From assembly GCA_027487845.1 (NCBI GenBank), contig JAIYCV010000048.1, forward strand, positions 21,666 through 85,665: a stretch of DNA of 64,000 bases. The letters are read 5' to 3'. The translations under genes were made by a program, and so were the position numbers. The notes beneath the pieces are model-generated. The model worked only from the letters and a program-made list of their open reading frames with translations. It was not told where the DNA came from and did no database searches. Positions 17,580 through 26,464 of the stretch are shown here, one piece after another. The stretch's first letter is position 1. Each line of letters begins with the position of its first letter. This DNA is from Flammeovirgaceae bacterium. GTDB lineage: Bacteria > Bacteroidota > Bacteroidia > Cytophagales > Cyclobacteriaceae.

Positions 17580-18239
17580 TTAACAGACAAACCTAAACCG
17601 CAAATACTTGATTGTTTCTCCCTGACGTTCAAACATTTCTTCATACTTCGTTTTAATGTCAAAGCACTCGTCTCGCAATTCTGAGGAATATAAATTATGG
17701 GTAAATTTAAAATCCTTTATGTCAGAGCGCTGATTTAGTTCTTCTAAGGTAAAATCAAAAAGAGCAGTATTGTCCGTTTTGAAGCGGAAAAAACCATCTT
17801 CCTTTAAAAGTTTTTTATACATGTTGATATAGCGATAGCCGCTCAATCGTCTTTTTATATCGCGTTTTCTTGGCCTTGGATCAGGAAATGTAAGCCAAAT
17901 CTCATCTACTTCTTTCTCTTCAAAGAAATTCTCGATTACCAGAATTACTGTTCTTAAAAAACCAACATTGGAGAGGCCTTCTTCATGGGCAATAGTGCTG
18001 CCCTTCCAAATACGATCGCCTTTAATGTCTACGCCAATAAAATTTCTTTCAGGAAACCGCTTGGCCAAACCAATGGTATATTCACCTCGGCCACAAGCCA
18101 ATTCAAGTGTAATGGGCTTGTTATTCTTAAAATAGTCTTTTCGCCAGTTGCCTTTTATTTTGGTGTAAATCTCCTTTCCTGGCTCTACCACATTGGGCAG
18201 CTCAGAAATAATTTTAAAACGTTCTAATTTTCTTTTCAA
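17580..18239 (-). CDS. trmB: tRNA (guanine-N7-)-methyltransferase
   Basis: A 219-residue Rossmann methyltransferase. The SAM site is LELACGRGEYTIGLAKRFP with the following acidic loop in FIGVDIKGDRIW, and the TrmB signature WLTFPDPRPRKRDIKRRLSG is nearly intact (canonical FPDPWPKKRH). It methylates N7 of G46 in the tRNA variable loop. The start codon is TTG (18239), 8 bp after the folC stop, so it is translated as part of a folC-trmB unit; no in-frame ATG is available upstream. Confidence 0.93.
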   Translation of the reverse strand: MKRKLERFKIISELPNVVEPGKEIYTKIKGNWRKDYFKNNKPITLELACGRGEYTIGLAKRFPERNFIGVDIKGDRIWKGSTIAHEEGLSNVGFLRTVILVIENFFEEKEVDEIWLTFPDPRPRKRDIKRRLSGYRYINMYKKLLKEDGFFRFKTDNTALFDFTLEELNQRSDIKDFKFTHNLYSSELRDECFDIKTKYEEMFERQGETIKYLRFRFVC

Positions 18240-18247
18240 GTGAAGAG

Positions 18248-19525
18248 TTATAGGTTTTCAATTTCGGCCACCACAAATGTACTACCACCAACAAAAATCA
18301 GGTCTTCCGGAGCTGCTTTCATTCTGGCCTGGTTGATGGCATCATTTACGTTTGGAATGATTACTCCATCCAAGCCCACCGGAATTGCTTTCTCTGCTAA
18401 TGCCTGCGCTTCCATTGCGCGCGGAATTTTGGCTTGGCAGAAATAGTAGGTTGCATCTTTTGGCAGCAAATTTAGTATTGAGTGTATTTCTTTATCTTTT
18501 ACCATGCCCCAAACGATGTGTAACTTTTTAAACGATTGTCTAGAAATTTGGCTTACTACTTCTTTAACACCTGCTTCATTGTGGGCTGTATCGCAAATGG
18601 TTAACGGTGCACTATTAATCTTTTGCCACCGGCCTTTCAATCCCGTAAGGTCAACTACGTTTTCTATCCCTTTTTTGATTGACTGGCTGCTGATATCAAA
18701 TTCTTGAGTAATTAATTCTTTACAGACTGCTAACACCCCCAGCATATTCTTTCGCTGATAGCTTCCTTTTAGTTGGGGAATCAAATTTTGGTGGACTAGA
18801 AAATCACCTTCGTAAACATCAACTGAAGATGAGTTTCCTTCCAGCCTAAATGAATCAGGAGCAAAAGAGATGGGAGCCTTTTCCGCTTGTGCCTTTACAG
18901 AAAAAACTTCTTGAACTTCAGCCTGTTTTTCGCTGATCACAACGGGTATATTTTGTTTTATAATGCCCGCCTTTTCAGCAGCGATTTTAGCCAACGTATC
19001 ACCGAGTAGTTCTTTGTGGTCCCAACTGATATTTGTAATGAGCGAAACAAGAGGTGTAATAACGTTTGTTGAATCTAATCTGCCACCCAGCCCCACCTCA
19101 ATTACCGCTATGTCAACCTTACTTTTTGAGAAGTAATCAAAAGCCATAGCCACTGTCATCTCAAAGAACGAAGGCTGAATCAATTCAATGGAAGGTTTGA
19201 TGCGCTCCACAAAATCGCAAACAAAATCTTGGTCAATCTCAATCCCGTCAATTTTAATTCGTTCGGTAAATTCCTTTAAATGCGGTGAAGTATAAAGGCC
19301 TGTCTTGTATCCAGCGCATTGCAAAATGGCGGCCAGCATATGTGAGGAGCTACCTTTACCATTAGTGCCGGCTATATGAATAGCCTTGAATTTCCTTTCG
19401 GGATTACCTATTGCTTTGCAAAGCGCAATCGTGTTATCCAAATTCTCTTTATAGGCGGCAGTACCAATGCGCTGAAACATCGGAAGGCTTGCATACAAAT
19501 ACTCTATCGATTGTTGATACGTCAT
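18248..19525 (-). CDS. folC: Folylpolyglutamate synthase / dihydrofolate synthase
   Basis: A 425-residue Mur-ligase-type enzyme; I start it at ATG 19525 (MTYQQSIEYLYASLPMFQR), because the 12 codons upstream look non-coding and overlap a terminator region. The P-loop is HIAGTNGKGSSSHMLA; TSPHLKEFTERI, VGLGGRLDSTNV and SWDHKELLGDTLAKIAAEKAGI are hallmark FolC blocks. It adds glutamate to dihydropteroate and folates using ATP. Co-transcribed with trmB. Length is normal. Confidence 0.95.
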   Translation of the reverse strand: MTYQQSIEYLYASLPMFQRIGTAAYKENLDNTIALCKAIGNPERKFKAIHIAGTNGKGSSSHMLAAILQCAGYKTGLYTSPHLKEFTERIKIDGIEIDQDFVCDFVERIKPSIELIQPSFFEMTVAMAFDYFSKSKVDIAVIEVGLGGRLDSTNVITPLVSLITNISWDHKELLGDTLAKIAAEKAGIIKQNIPVVISEKQAEVQEVFSVKAQAEKAPISFAPDSFRLEGNSSSVDVYEGDFLVHQNLIPQLKGSYQRKNMLGVLAVCKELITQEFDISSQSIKKGIENVVDLTGLKGRWQKINSAPLTICDTAHNEAGVKEVVSQISRQSFKKLHIVWGMVKDKEIHSILNLLPKDATYYFCQAKIPRAMEAQALAEKAIPVGLDGVIIPNVNDAINQARMKAAPEDLIFVGGSTFVVAEIENL

Positions 19526-19548
19526 GTAAGAATAACAAAGTGCAAAAA

Positions 19549-19578
19549 TAAAAAAAGCCAATCTCTGAAGATTGGCTT
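19549..19578 (-). terminator. Intrinsic terminator after the small porin gene
   Basis: A 9-bp perfect stem (AAGCCAATC with GATTGGCTT, loop of 6) followed on the minus strand by a run of seven T. It lies between the 19598 stop and the folC start, so folC needs its own promoter or read-through. Confidence 0.85.
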
Positions 19579-19597
19579 AACGAAAATTCGCGGGTTG

Positions 19598-20251
19598 TTA
19601 TTTTCCCAATTTAATAAAACGGTAGCCTACTGAAATTTGAACTACCTGGCTTTTTGCCTCTGATGTTCCCAAAGAGGAAACAATGGGCAGATTTGATCCT
19701 GTATATTTATTCACATCGGATAAGCCAATATTGTAACGAGCGGTAATGTTTAAGCCAAAAGGAAGATCCCAGCCTGCGCCTACTGCTAATGATACGTCCG
19801 AAGATTTAACAAAAGTCGATAGATCCTGACCAGTTGCGCTTACGTTTTTAGAAGCCACGTTGATTAAGTCGCCTTTCGCGCTTGATAAGAAACCGAATTG
19901 AGGACCAGCTTGTAAATTGAGGCCGCCTGCGATATATAATTTAATCATTACAGGAATTGTGATGTAATCGAAACTCGAACTATAATTTTGAGAATTGATG
20001 GTAAAATTTTGCCCCTGTCTGGAAAACAATAACTCAGGTTGGATTCCTATTTTGGTCACCTTAACTAGTGCATAAGCCCCAAAATGATAACCCGTTCTGT
20101 TATCATAAGTAGTCGATGCAGCAGTGCTAACACTGTTTAAACTAGCAAAATTAAGCCCACCCTTTAAGCCAAGATCGAACCGAACTTGTGAATAGGCAAG
20201 CTGAGCCAACAGCGCAAAAGATAGTGTAGACAATAAAACTATTTTCTTCAT
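19598..20251 (-). CDS. Porin-family outer-membrane beta-barrel protein (OMP_b-brl type)
   Basis: A 217-residue protein with signal peptide MKKIVLLSTLSFALLAQLAYSQ. It follows the common Bacteroidetes small barrel pattern: VRFDLGLKGGLNFASL opening strand, GIQPELLFSRQGQNF, YITIPVMIKLYIAGGLNLQAGPQFGFL, VGAGWDLPFGLNITARYNIGLSDV, and a closing strand SQVVQISVGYRFIKL. Eight transmembrane strands are plausible. Ligand or function is unknown. It has its own -7 box and terminator, so it is monocistronic. Confidence 0.9.
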   Translation of the reverse strand: MKKIVLLSTLSFALLAQLAYSQVRFDLGLKGGLNFASLNSVSTAASTTYDNRTGYHFGAYALVKVTKIGIQPELLFSRQGQNFTINSQNYSSSFDYITIPVMIKLYIAGGLNLQAGPQFGFLSSAKGDLINVASKNVSATGQDLSTFVKSSDVSLAVGAGWDLPFGLNITARYNIGLSDVNKYTGSNLPIVSSLGTSEAKSQVVQISVGYRFIKLGK

Positions 20252-20267
20252 GATTTTTTTATTTGTG

Positions 20268-20275
20268 CAAATATA
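20268..20275 (-). promoter_or_regulatory. Putative -7 promoter box of the small porin gene
   Basis: On the minus strand this is TATATTTG, an exact match to TAnnTTTG, 17 bp before the ATG at 20251. No good -33 TTTG is found at 19-20 bp, so only half of the promoter is supported. Confidence 0.45.
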
Positions 20276-20491
20276 AGGATCAAAGAGAAGTACCCCTATT
20301 TAAAAAAGACCGTTTGTAGCAAAATAGCGTTTCTTTAACGAAGTAATCACTCAAATTTAGTTTTTCTTAACCCATCAACTTAACTTTAAATCAATCGAAT
20401 TCAGTGCATTGAAGTAGCTTTTATTCGAAATCATACAAAAATACCATCAGATTCAAAGTGGGTATCCACTCTTTCTAGACCTCAATGAAGG

Positions 20492-23209
20492 TTATTTCAG
20501 CAGGTTTTTTGCAATTGTTGACAATAACACTTCCACCTCAAAAGGCTTGGTTGCAAAATCGTTCATGCCTGCTTCATAGCATGAAGCAATTTCGCTCTTA
20601 AATGCGTTGGCAGTAAGGGCCACAATGGGGGTTTTGTTATTTTGCTTTCGAATCAAGCGTGTTGCCTCCAGTCCGTCCATCACAGGCATTTGAAGATCCA
20701 TTAAAATCATGTCAAATGATTGCTCCTCTATCTTTTCCAAAGCTTCCCGCCCATGGTTGGCAAGTACGATGTTGATTTGATATCGTTTCAAAAGATTGGT
20801 TGCTACTAAGCGGTTCATTTGATTGTCTTCAACCAATAAAATGTTTTTACCTGATAGTGTTTTCATATAGTCGATTGGCATCGGAGCTTCATCTTTTGGT
20901 TGATTCGAATGGATTTCAAAGTTGAAATCCATTATAAACTTTGTACCCATTCCTTTTTCACTTTCAACCTGTATTTTTCCCCCTAACAGATTAACCAACT
21001 CGTGGGTAATGGCCATACCTAATCCCGTGCCACCGTATTTCCTGCGCATGGTATTGTTCTCTTGGCTAAATTTATTGAAAATCATTTTTATGAAATTTTC
21101 CTCCATGCCAATGCCAGAATCCGCAATGATGATTTTGACATGCTGGCTCGTTTCGCTAGCACCCACCACCTTACACTCAACATTTATAAAACCTGCCTCC
21201 GTAAATTTAATGGCATTGTTAACAATGTTAAGTAGAACTTGACGGATACGGGGCGCATCTCCCAAAAAACAATTTGATAGCTCATTGTCAACCAAAAAAG
21301 TTACCGCCAATTCTTTTTTGGTTATTGATGGTCTTAATATACATTCCGCTTCTTCCATTATCTCTTTTAGATTAAATGGTTTCTTTTCAAGCTCAAAAGC
21401 ACCTGCTTCAATTTTTGAGAGATCGAGAATGTTATTGATGATAGATAACAAGTGTTGGCTGGCCGTTTGTGCATGCGAAACACTTGTGTTTTGCTCAACG
21501 CTGAGTTGGGTATCCATTAATTCACGGACCATTCCAATAATTCCGTTCAAAGGCGTTCTTATCTCGTGGCTCATATTGGCCAAGAATACTTCTTTGGCTT
21601 TCGCTGATTTTTCAGCTTCTTCTCGGGCTTTAATCAAACTAAGCTCCAATTCCCTGTGCCCTGTTAAATCCAAATGGATGCCCATGGAGCCTATCATCTG
21701 CCCCGTTTCATTATAGCGAGGCGCCCTCCCGATCAACCACCATTTGGCGTTGCCCCATTTATCCTTTACTTCGACCTCGCTGGCAAAAAAATTTAGGGTT
21801 TCTTGGTGGGGTTGGTTATTGATTTTGCCTATATGATACAGCGATTCTTCGGTGCGGATAAGGTCGCTGGGTTTTTTACCAAGTAATTCCGCTGTTTGGT
21901 AACCGCTCAATTCGCAAAAGGCTTCGTTCGAAAAGGTAATTAGATTTTCGGTATCCAATTCGAGCAATCCTAATTTCATGATCGAAATTATACGCCTGTA
22001 CTTTTCCTCGTTGGCGCGTATAATTTCCTCAGATTTTTTTCGCGCAGTAATGTCGCTTATAATCCCCGTAAATACTTTATCTCCCTTTTCCGTGTAGTAC
22101 GAAAATGCGGATGATACGGATTGCCAAATTGTCCCTCGGTGTGGGATTTCAATTCTACTTTCATCATTAAATGGTAACAGCTTCTCGCGGGCCAACTTAC
22201 TTTTCGTCAAAAACCGATGTTTGTCTTCGGGATGCAAATAATTAAATCCTTGTTCAACGAATTCATTTACCGATAAACCAAGAACTTTTTCGATGGTTGG
22301 GCTTACGTATCTAAAACCTTCTGTGCCGTCTACATTAAATTGATACTCATACAAAACCGTAGGCACATTTTCAGATAACGATTTAAACTGCTTAACTCTG
22401 TTTTGAAGCTCGCGCTCTACCCGCTTCTGCTCAGTAATGTTTCTCCCATAGATGTTAAAATAGCCTTTTTGAGCAATAAATACGCATACGTACGAATAGG
22501 GGCAGTCATTCGAAATGGCTTCAAAAGTCCAACGCTCTTCTTGTATATTGATGCGCGTTACCATTAGTTTCCAAAATTCAATAGAATTGTAAGTGACGCC
22601 TAAATAATTGAAAACCTTCAGCTTTTCGGCTGCAGGATTCATCATAACAATTTCCCCAGCTAAATTTAACCGGTACAAGGGATCGGGGTTTTCTTTAGGG
22701 AACATAGCTATGTCCTCTACCAACTTTGCGGAATTTTTAAGATCTAGTTTTTGCCGATTTACTGTGGCAACCACTTGCCTTAATTCGCCATTTGTGATCT
22801 CTTGATTCTTTAGCACGTGCAGCAAATCAATGAGCGGGTCGTGGAAGGCAAAATCTTGTATTTTCAAATTTGTTTCAGTAATCTGCTCCATTGAGTCAAA
22901 CCAGGGAGAGCCGATGAATAGCAATTGATTGGTTTCAGTCAGCCATTCAAATTGACCACGTAGGTCTATATTTTTTTCAGTTTTTAGCTTAATCACTGAA
23001 AGCTGATTTACTAGTGATTGAAGCTTGGAAAATGTCAATTCATCCAATTGAGGCCGCACTACTCTAAATAATCCAGCAATTGGTTCACCTTGATGATTCG
23101 GACAGATTTTTTGTAAGCTTTTTCCGTATGAAACGATAGAGAGTGCCTCATCTATCAAAATATAAAATGGAAATAACTTGTTCAGGCGAGGGGAATCAAG
23201 TTGAATCAT
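20492..23209 (-). CDS. H-NOX-associated hybrid histidine kinase (HNOBA, PAS, HisKA, HATPase, REC)
   Basis: A 905-residue sensor kinase starting at ATG 23209 (a GTG six bases upstream is also in frame). The first ~140 residues (FPFYILIDEALSIVSYGKSL ... LRGQFEWLTETNQLLFIGSPW ... DFAFHDPLIDLLHVLKN) resemble the HNOBA domain found with H-NOX sensors and in guanylate cyclases. A short coiled coil and three PAS-like domains follow, then HisKA with phospho-acceptor His548 in MSHEIRTPLNG, an HATPase_c domain (NNAIKF, DSGIGM, GGTGLGM), and a receiver domain with Asp838 in MILMDLQMPVMDG. No transmembrane segment is seen, so it is cytoplasmic. The H-NOX gene ends 15 bp upstream, so both are co-expressed. 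NO-bound H-NOX probably alters its autophosphorylation; the downstream target is not in the window. Confidence 0.9.
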   Translation of the reverse strand: MIQLDSPRLNKLFPFYILIDEALSIVSYGKSLQKICPNHQGEPIAGLFRVVRPQLDELTFSKLQSLVNQLSVIKLKTEKNIDLRGQFEWLTETNQLLFIGSPWFDSMEQITETNLKIQDFAFHDPLIDLLHVLKNQEITNGELRQVVATVNRQKLDLKNSAKLVEDIAMFPKENPDPLYRLNLAGEIVMMNPAAEKLKVFNYLGVTYNSIEFWKLMVTRINIQEERWTFEAISNDCPYSYVCVFIAQKGYFNIYGRNITEQKRVERELQNRVKQFKSLSENVPTVLYEYQFNVDGTEGFRYVSPTIEKVLGLSVNEFVEQGFNYLHPEDKHRFLTKSKLAREKLLPFNDESRIEIPHRGTIWQSVSSAFSYYTEKGDKVFTGIISDITARKKSEEIIRANEEKYRRIISIMKLGLLELDTENLITFSNEAFCELSGYQTAELLGKKPSDLIRTEESLYHIGKINNQPHQETLNFFASEVEVKDKWGNAKWWLIGRAPRYNETGQMIGSMGIHLDLTGHRELELSLIKAREEAEKSAKAKEVFLANMSHEIRTPLNGIIGMVRELMDTQLSVEQNTSVSHAQTASQHLLSIINNILDLSKIEAGAFELEKKPFNLKEIMEEAECILRPSITKKELAVTFLVDNELSNCFLGDAPRIRQVLLNIVNNAIKFTEAGFINVECKVVGASETSQHVKIIIADSGIGMEENFIKMIFNKFSQENNTMRRKYGGTGLGMAITHELVNLLGGKIQVESEKGMGTKFIMDFNFEIHSNQPKDEAPMPIDYMKTLSGKNILLVEDNQMNRLVATNLLKRYQINIVLANHGREALEKIEEQSFDMILMDLQMPVMDGLEATRLIRKQNNKTPIVALTANAFKSEIASCYEAGMNDFATKPFEVEVLLSTIAKNLLK

Positions 23210-23224
23210 AAACACACCTTTTAC

Positions 23225-23767
23225 TTACCAGCTCACCTTAAAAATCTCGTGACTACTGCCATTGTCGCGGGTTTGCACCAACTCTATAACCGCTTCTGTT
23301 TGGTAAGATTTTGCCAACCCGGTTAATATACCCTTCACAAAATCTTGAAGGCCAACTCGTTTAGAGTGGTAGTGAACCAATACACTGCGCTCTTCCACAT
23401 CGGTAACCTTAAATTCTGGAGGAGTTAACTTAGGGTAAATTAACATTACCCGATTATGAAATACTGGGAGATTTACTAGGAATTCGAGCAGATTGCTACC
23501 ACCAGCGGCCATCAGTCCACCGTATTTTTCTTTACTTGTTCTTAGTACCCACCACTCACCAAAAACATGAAGAACACTTCCCACCGAAATGTTCATTTCA
23601 TCCGAAACTGCTTGAGCAAGTTTGTAGGTTACGTCATCATCATACGGTTCGCTGCTAATAAAAAAATCAACATCTACACCGCTCCTAATTTTTATAGCTT
23701 CCCATTTCTCTTCTCCAAAGTTTTCTTTTACTAAATCCTCAATGGCTTTGTTCACAATTCCATACAT
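23225..23767 (-). CDS. H-NOX heme nitric-oxide sensor protein
   Basis: A 180-residue stand-alone H-NOX (heme-NO/oxygen-binding) domain, the normal length. Seen directly: the MYGIVNKAI start, the proximal heme ligand His104 in LPVFHNRVM, and the heme-propionate motif Y-x-S-x-R as Tyr133, Ser135, Arg137 in HYHSKRVGL. The tyrosine that allows oxygen binding in Thermoanaerobacter H-NOX would align near Asp142, so the distal pocket appears to lack it; from family knowledge this predicts NO-selective, oxygen-insensitive ferrous heme. It is cytoplasmic. It is the first gene of a two-gene unit with the HNOBA hybrid kinase, the classic arrangement for NO signalling. Confidence 0.93.
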   Translation of the reverse strand: MYGIVNKAIEDLVKENFGEEKWEAIKIRSGVDVDFFISSEPYDDDVTYKLAQAVSDEMNISVGSVLHVFGEWWVLRTSKEKYGGLMAAGGSNLLEFLVNLPVFHNRVMLIYPKLTPPEFKVTDVEERSVLVHYHSKRVGLQDFVKGILTGLAKSYQTEAVIELVQTRDNGSSHEIFKVSW

Positions 23768-24301
23768 AACATCAACGTTTTAAGTTTTTAATAGAATTAA
23801 GTCTCGTTCATAATGTTATTCAAAACTCGCATAGCACCCTCATTGTAAGAAAGTAACGACCAAAAAGATCTCATTTTTGAAGTCAGAATGGGAGATCGCT
23901 TAGCTATAGTTTACAATAACGCGAAAGCTTTGCATATCATCAATTACATTATACAAAGTTAAGCTATTGCCTTTACGATATTTTGCTTTTTTGATGAAGC
24001 AGCCAAAAGAACCAGTTGAACAGGCTGTGTTAACAGACGAAAAAAATCCTACAAGATTTGGAGAGGAGTTTCTGAACCCCAGAAAAGACAAGTTTTGAGC
24101 TGCCGTCCTCCGCAACCTTCCACTGTTAGCCTGCTTTTTGGGCGAGGTCATGCGAAACGCGTGATGAGGCCTGGTTTTGGCTGAAAGCTTCGCTCGGTAT
24201 TGTTATAATTGTTAGGTTCAGCAAACGTGTCCCAAACCAAGTAGGATTTCTGGTACAAAGGTAAGGAAATACATAGCCCGATCAACCTTTAAACCGTCTT
24301 T
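23768..24301. other. Gene-poor spacer with two competing small ORFs
   Basis: About 530 bp between the divergent H-NOX and serC genes. The middle part (about 24000-24240) appears richer in G+C than its flanks. It has a 34-aa plus-strand ORF at 23994-24098 (MKQPKEPVEQAVLTDEKN ... NPRKDKF), hydrophilic and protein-like, and an 83-aa minus-strand ORF at 23900-24151 rich in Ser and basic residues. They overlap antisense, and neither resembles a known family or has a clear promoter. One may be a remnant of a lost gene. No tRNA, terminator or IS end was seen. Confidence 0.4.
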
Positions 24302-24333
24302 TTTGCAACCTTAAACTCTAAGCCGTTACTTTG
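24302..24333 (+). promoter_or_regulatory. Putative Bacteroidetes-type promoter of serC
   Basis: A -33 TTTG (24302-24305), a 20-bp spacer and TTACTTTG (24326-24333, one mismatch to TAnnTTTG). The predicted start is about 12 bp before the serC ATG at 24351. Both elements match in spacing, making this one of the better promoter candidates here. Confidence 0.55.
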
Positions 24334-24350
24334 CACCACTACATAATTAT

Positions 24351-25424
24351 ATGATCGTTAACTTTACGCCAGGCCCTTCTCAACTTTATTTTACAGTCGA
24401 AGATCATCTCCGACAAGCCATTCGCAAAAACATCGGCTCGCTGTCGCATCGCAGCAAAGAGTTTGAGATGATCTCAAAAGAAGCTACCGAGGGACTAAAG
24501 CAATTACTTTCTATTCCGTCTGATTTTCATGTTTTCTTCACCGGATCTGCCACCGAAGTGTGGGAACGGTCCCTCCAAAACCTTGTGGAAGCGCATTCTT
24601 TCCATTTTGTAAATGGTGCCTTTTCAAAACGCTATTTCGAAATAGCTGGCCTGCTGGGCAAACATCCCACGAAAGTGGAAGCACAACTGGGCAACGGCTT
24701 TGATTTTGAGGTTGACATTCCGACAAACACTGAATTGATTGCCGTAACACACAACGAAACAAGCACGGGCGTAAGCATCCCAAAAGACTTCATCGGCAAG
24801 TTAAGAACAAAACACAAAAATGCCTTGATTGTAGTAGATGCGGTGTCTTCCATGCCCTTTCCACAATTTGACTTTTCAATAGTTGATTCGGTATTCTTTT
24901 CGGTGCAAAAAGGCTTTGGCTTGCCAGCTGGCTTAGGTGTTTGGATTGTAAATGATCGGTGCATTGCCAAGGCAGCGAGTTTACAACAGAAGGGCATTTC
25001 GATCGGTACTTACCATAACTTACCAACACTTCTGGCAAATGCCAAAAAAAATCAAACCCCTGAGACACCTAACGTGCTCGGCATTTATTTGCTCAGCAAA
25101 GTGGTGGCAGATTTTCTTGGGCGCGGTATTTCAGCCATACGGAGCGAAACGGAATACAAGGCTGCCTTACTTTACAATTGCCTAGAAAATCATCCTACTG
25201 TAAAGCCTTTTGTAGAAAACAAAGCGTGGCGTTCGAAAACCGTCATTGTTGCTGATACCGGCTCGAAAACGGAGGCCATTGTAAAGTTGCTCAATTCGAA
25301 AGGATATTATCCGGGTGATGGTTATGGCGAACTAAAGAAAACCCAACTTCGATTTGCCAACTTCCCAGCCCATTCGAAAGAACAATTCGAAACCTTGGTT
25401 GATCTGTTAAACCAAATCGATTGA
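24351..25424 (+). CDS. serC: Phosphoserine aminotransferase-like class V aminotransferase
   Basis: A 357-residue PLP enzyme. The start NFTPGPSQLYFTVEDHL and the GSLSHRSKEFEMISKEA segment are SerC-like, and Lys187 in FFSVQKGFGLPAG is the Schiff-base lysine. THNETSTGVSIP and VVDAVSSMPF supply the phosphate- and PLP-contacting residues. SerC converts 3-phosphohydroxypyruvate and glutamate to phosphoserine and 2-oxoglutarate. No serA or serB is adjacent. A specialised class V transaminase is an alternative, but overall pattern and length favour SerC. It stands alone, with a promoter upstream and a 46-bp gap before the sigma gene. Confidence 0.8.
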   Translation: MIVNFTPGPSQLYFTVEDHLRQAIRKNIGSLSHRSKEFEMISKEATEGLKQLLSIPSDFHVFFTGSATEVWERSLQNLVEAHSFHFVNGAFSKRYFEIAGLLGKHPTKVEAQLGNGFDFEVDIPTNTELIAVTHNETSTGVSIPKDFIGKLRTKHKNALIVVDAVSSMPFPQFDFSIVDSVFFSVQKGFGLPAGLGVWIVNDRCIAKAASLQQKGISIGTYHNLPTLLANAKKNQTPETPNVLGIYLLSKVVADFLGRGISAIRSETEYKAALLYNCLENHPTVKPFVENKAWRSKTVIVADTGSKTEAIVKLLNSKGYYPGDGYGELKKTQLRFANFPAHSKEQFETLVDLLNQID

Positions 25425-25470
25425 CGGTAGTCTAAACTTCATAATTCAAAAATTAGCCGCTTAAAAGTCA

Positions 25471-26010
25471 TTGACTGATAGGGAACTTCTAGACAAGATT
25501 AGAAATCCTGAAACCACCAATTATGGTTTCAATATGCTTGTGCGCACTTACCAGCAAAAAGTGTATTGGCATATCCGTAAAATGGTAATTGATCATGACG
25601 ATTCGGATGATTTAACCCAAGAAGTATTTATAAAAATTCACAGGGCAGTGCATAATTTTCGTGAAGATTCGCAACTCTTCACTTGGATTTACCGAATTGC
25701 GACCAACGAATGTTTAAGTTTTCTGGCAAAGAAAAAGCGAAGGTTTTTTCTGCCCCTAGAAGATGTGCAACGCGAACTGGCCTCTAAAATTGACAACGCA
25801 GACGGAATTGGCGGAGACGCGATTCAGAAGAAACTGCAAAAAGCCCTACTCAAGTTGCCAGACAAGCAACGGCTAGTTTTCAACATGAAATACTATGAGG
25901 AGCTGCAATATGAACAGATGGCGGAAATCACTGGAACTTCGGTAGGCGCACTGAAGGCAAGTTATCACCATGCTGTTAAGAAAATTGAAGATTTTTTGAC
26001 AACTGATTAA
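25471..26010 (+). CDS. ECF RNA polymerase sigma factor
   Basis: A 179-residue sigma factor, likely starting at TTG 25471. Region 2: NMLVRTYQQKVYWHIRKMVIDHDDSDDLTQEVFIKIHRAVHNF (the DDLTQEVFIK core is diagnostic) and the -10 recognition helix with FTWIYRIATNECLSFL. Region 4: LKLPDKQRLVFNMKYYEELQYEQMAEITGTSVGALKASYHHAVKKIEDFL. It is followed 31 bp later by a one-TM membrane protein and then a Spy-like gene, the usual sigma/anti-sigma layout in Bacteroidetes envelope regulons, which suggests it is released by that neighbour. Confidence 0.93.
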   Translation: MTDRELLDKIRNPETTNYGFNMLVRTYQQKVYWHIRKMVIDHDDSDDLTQEVFIKIHRAVHNFREDSQLFTWIYRIATNECLSFLAKKKRRFFLPLEDVQRELASKIDNADGIGGDAIQKKLQKALLKLPDKQRLVFNMKYYEELQYEQMAEITGTSVGALKASYHHAVKKIEDFLTTD

Positions 26011-26041
26011 ACTTATTTAATATTAATCAATCAAAGGCAAT

Positions 26042-26464
26042 ATGAAATTAGAGGAGATAGAGAAGAAAAACATTTTTGAAGTACCCGAGGGGTATTTTGA
26101 TGCTCTTCCGATGGCTATTCAAAAACGAATAGAAAGCCAAGAACAGAAAACATTTTCATTACCCTCATTTTCGTTTAGTTTTAAATATGCTTTTCCTTTG
26201 CTTTTTGTAACGATTGCTACCGTTTTTATTTACAAAAGCTACTACAGTTCAACCTCGACAACAAACTTGCTTGAAGGAGTAAACACTGAAACCTTAGTAG
26301 CCTACTTAAGCGAATCTGAAATCACAGAAGAAGAAATTATAAAGTCTGTGAATCATGCCCAATTCGATTTTCAGTCGGCTCCTGCAAACTCCCTAGAAAC
26401 GATTGATTTTGAAGAAACTACACTCGATAAACTCTGCAAAGATGTTGAAAATGAATACTTTTAA
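26042..26464 (+). CDS. Single-pass membrane protein, possible anti-sigma factor
   Basis: A 140-residue protein: a ~50-residue cytoplasmic part beginning MKLEEIEKKNIFEVPEGYFDALPMAIQKRI, one transmembrane segment (FPLLFVTIATVFIYKSYY) and an acidic outer part ending LCKDVENEYF. The EVPEGYFDALP opening is common in genes that follow ECF sigma factors in Bacteroidetes, and no zinc-finger (HxxxCxxC) is present. I therefore call it a possible sigma partner from position and topology, not from a known domain. Its end overlaps the Spy-like gene by 14 bp, so the two are translationally coupled. Confidence 0.55.
   Translation: MKLEEIEKKNIFEVPEGYFDALPMAIQKRIESQEQKTFSLPSFSFSFKYAFPLLFVTIATVFIYKSYYSSTSTTNLLEGVNTETLVAYLSESEITEEEIIKSVNHAQFDFQSAPANSLETIDFEETTLDKLCKDVENEYF

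Noticed and set aside
23900..24151. 83-aa minus-strand ORF as a gene
   Set aside because: Serine-rich, unusual composition, no promoter; it overlaps a more protein-like antisense ORF. Kept only as an uncertain region.
24200..24235. GTTAGGT resembling an integron attC core site
   Set aside because: No matching complementary R'' site (ACCTAAC form) in hairpin distance and no integrase or cassette nearby.
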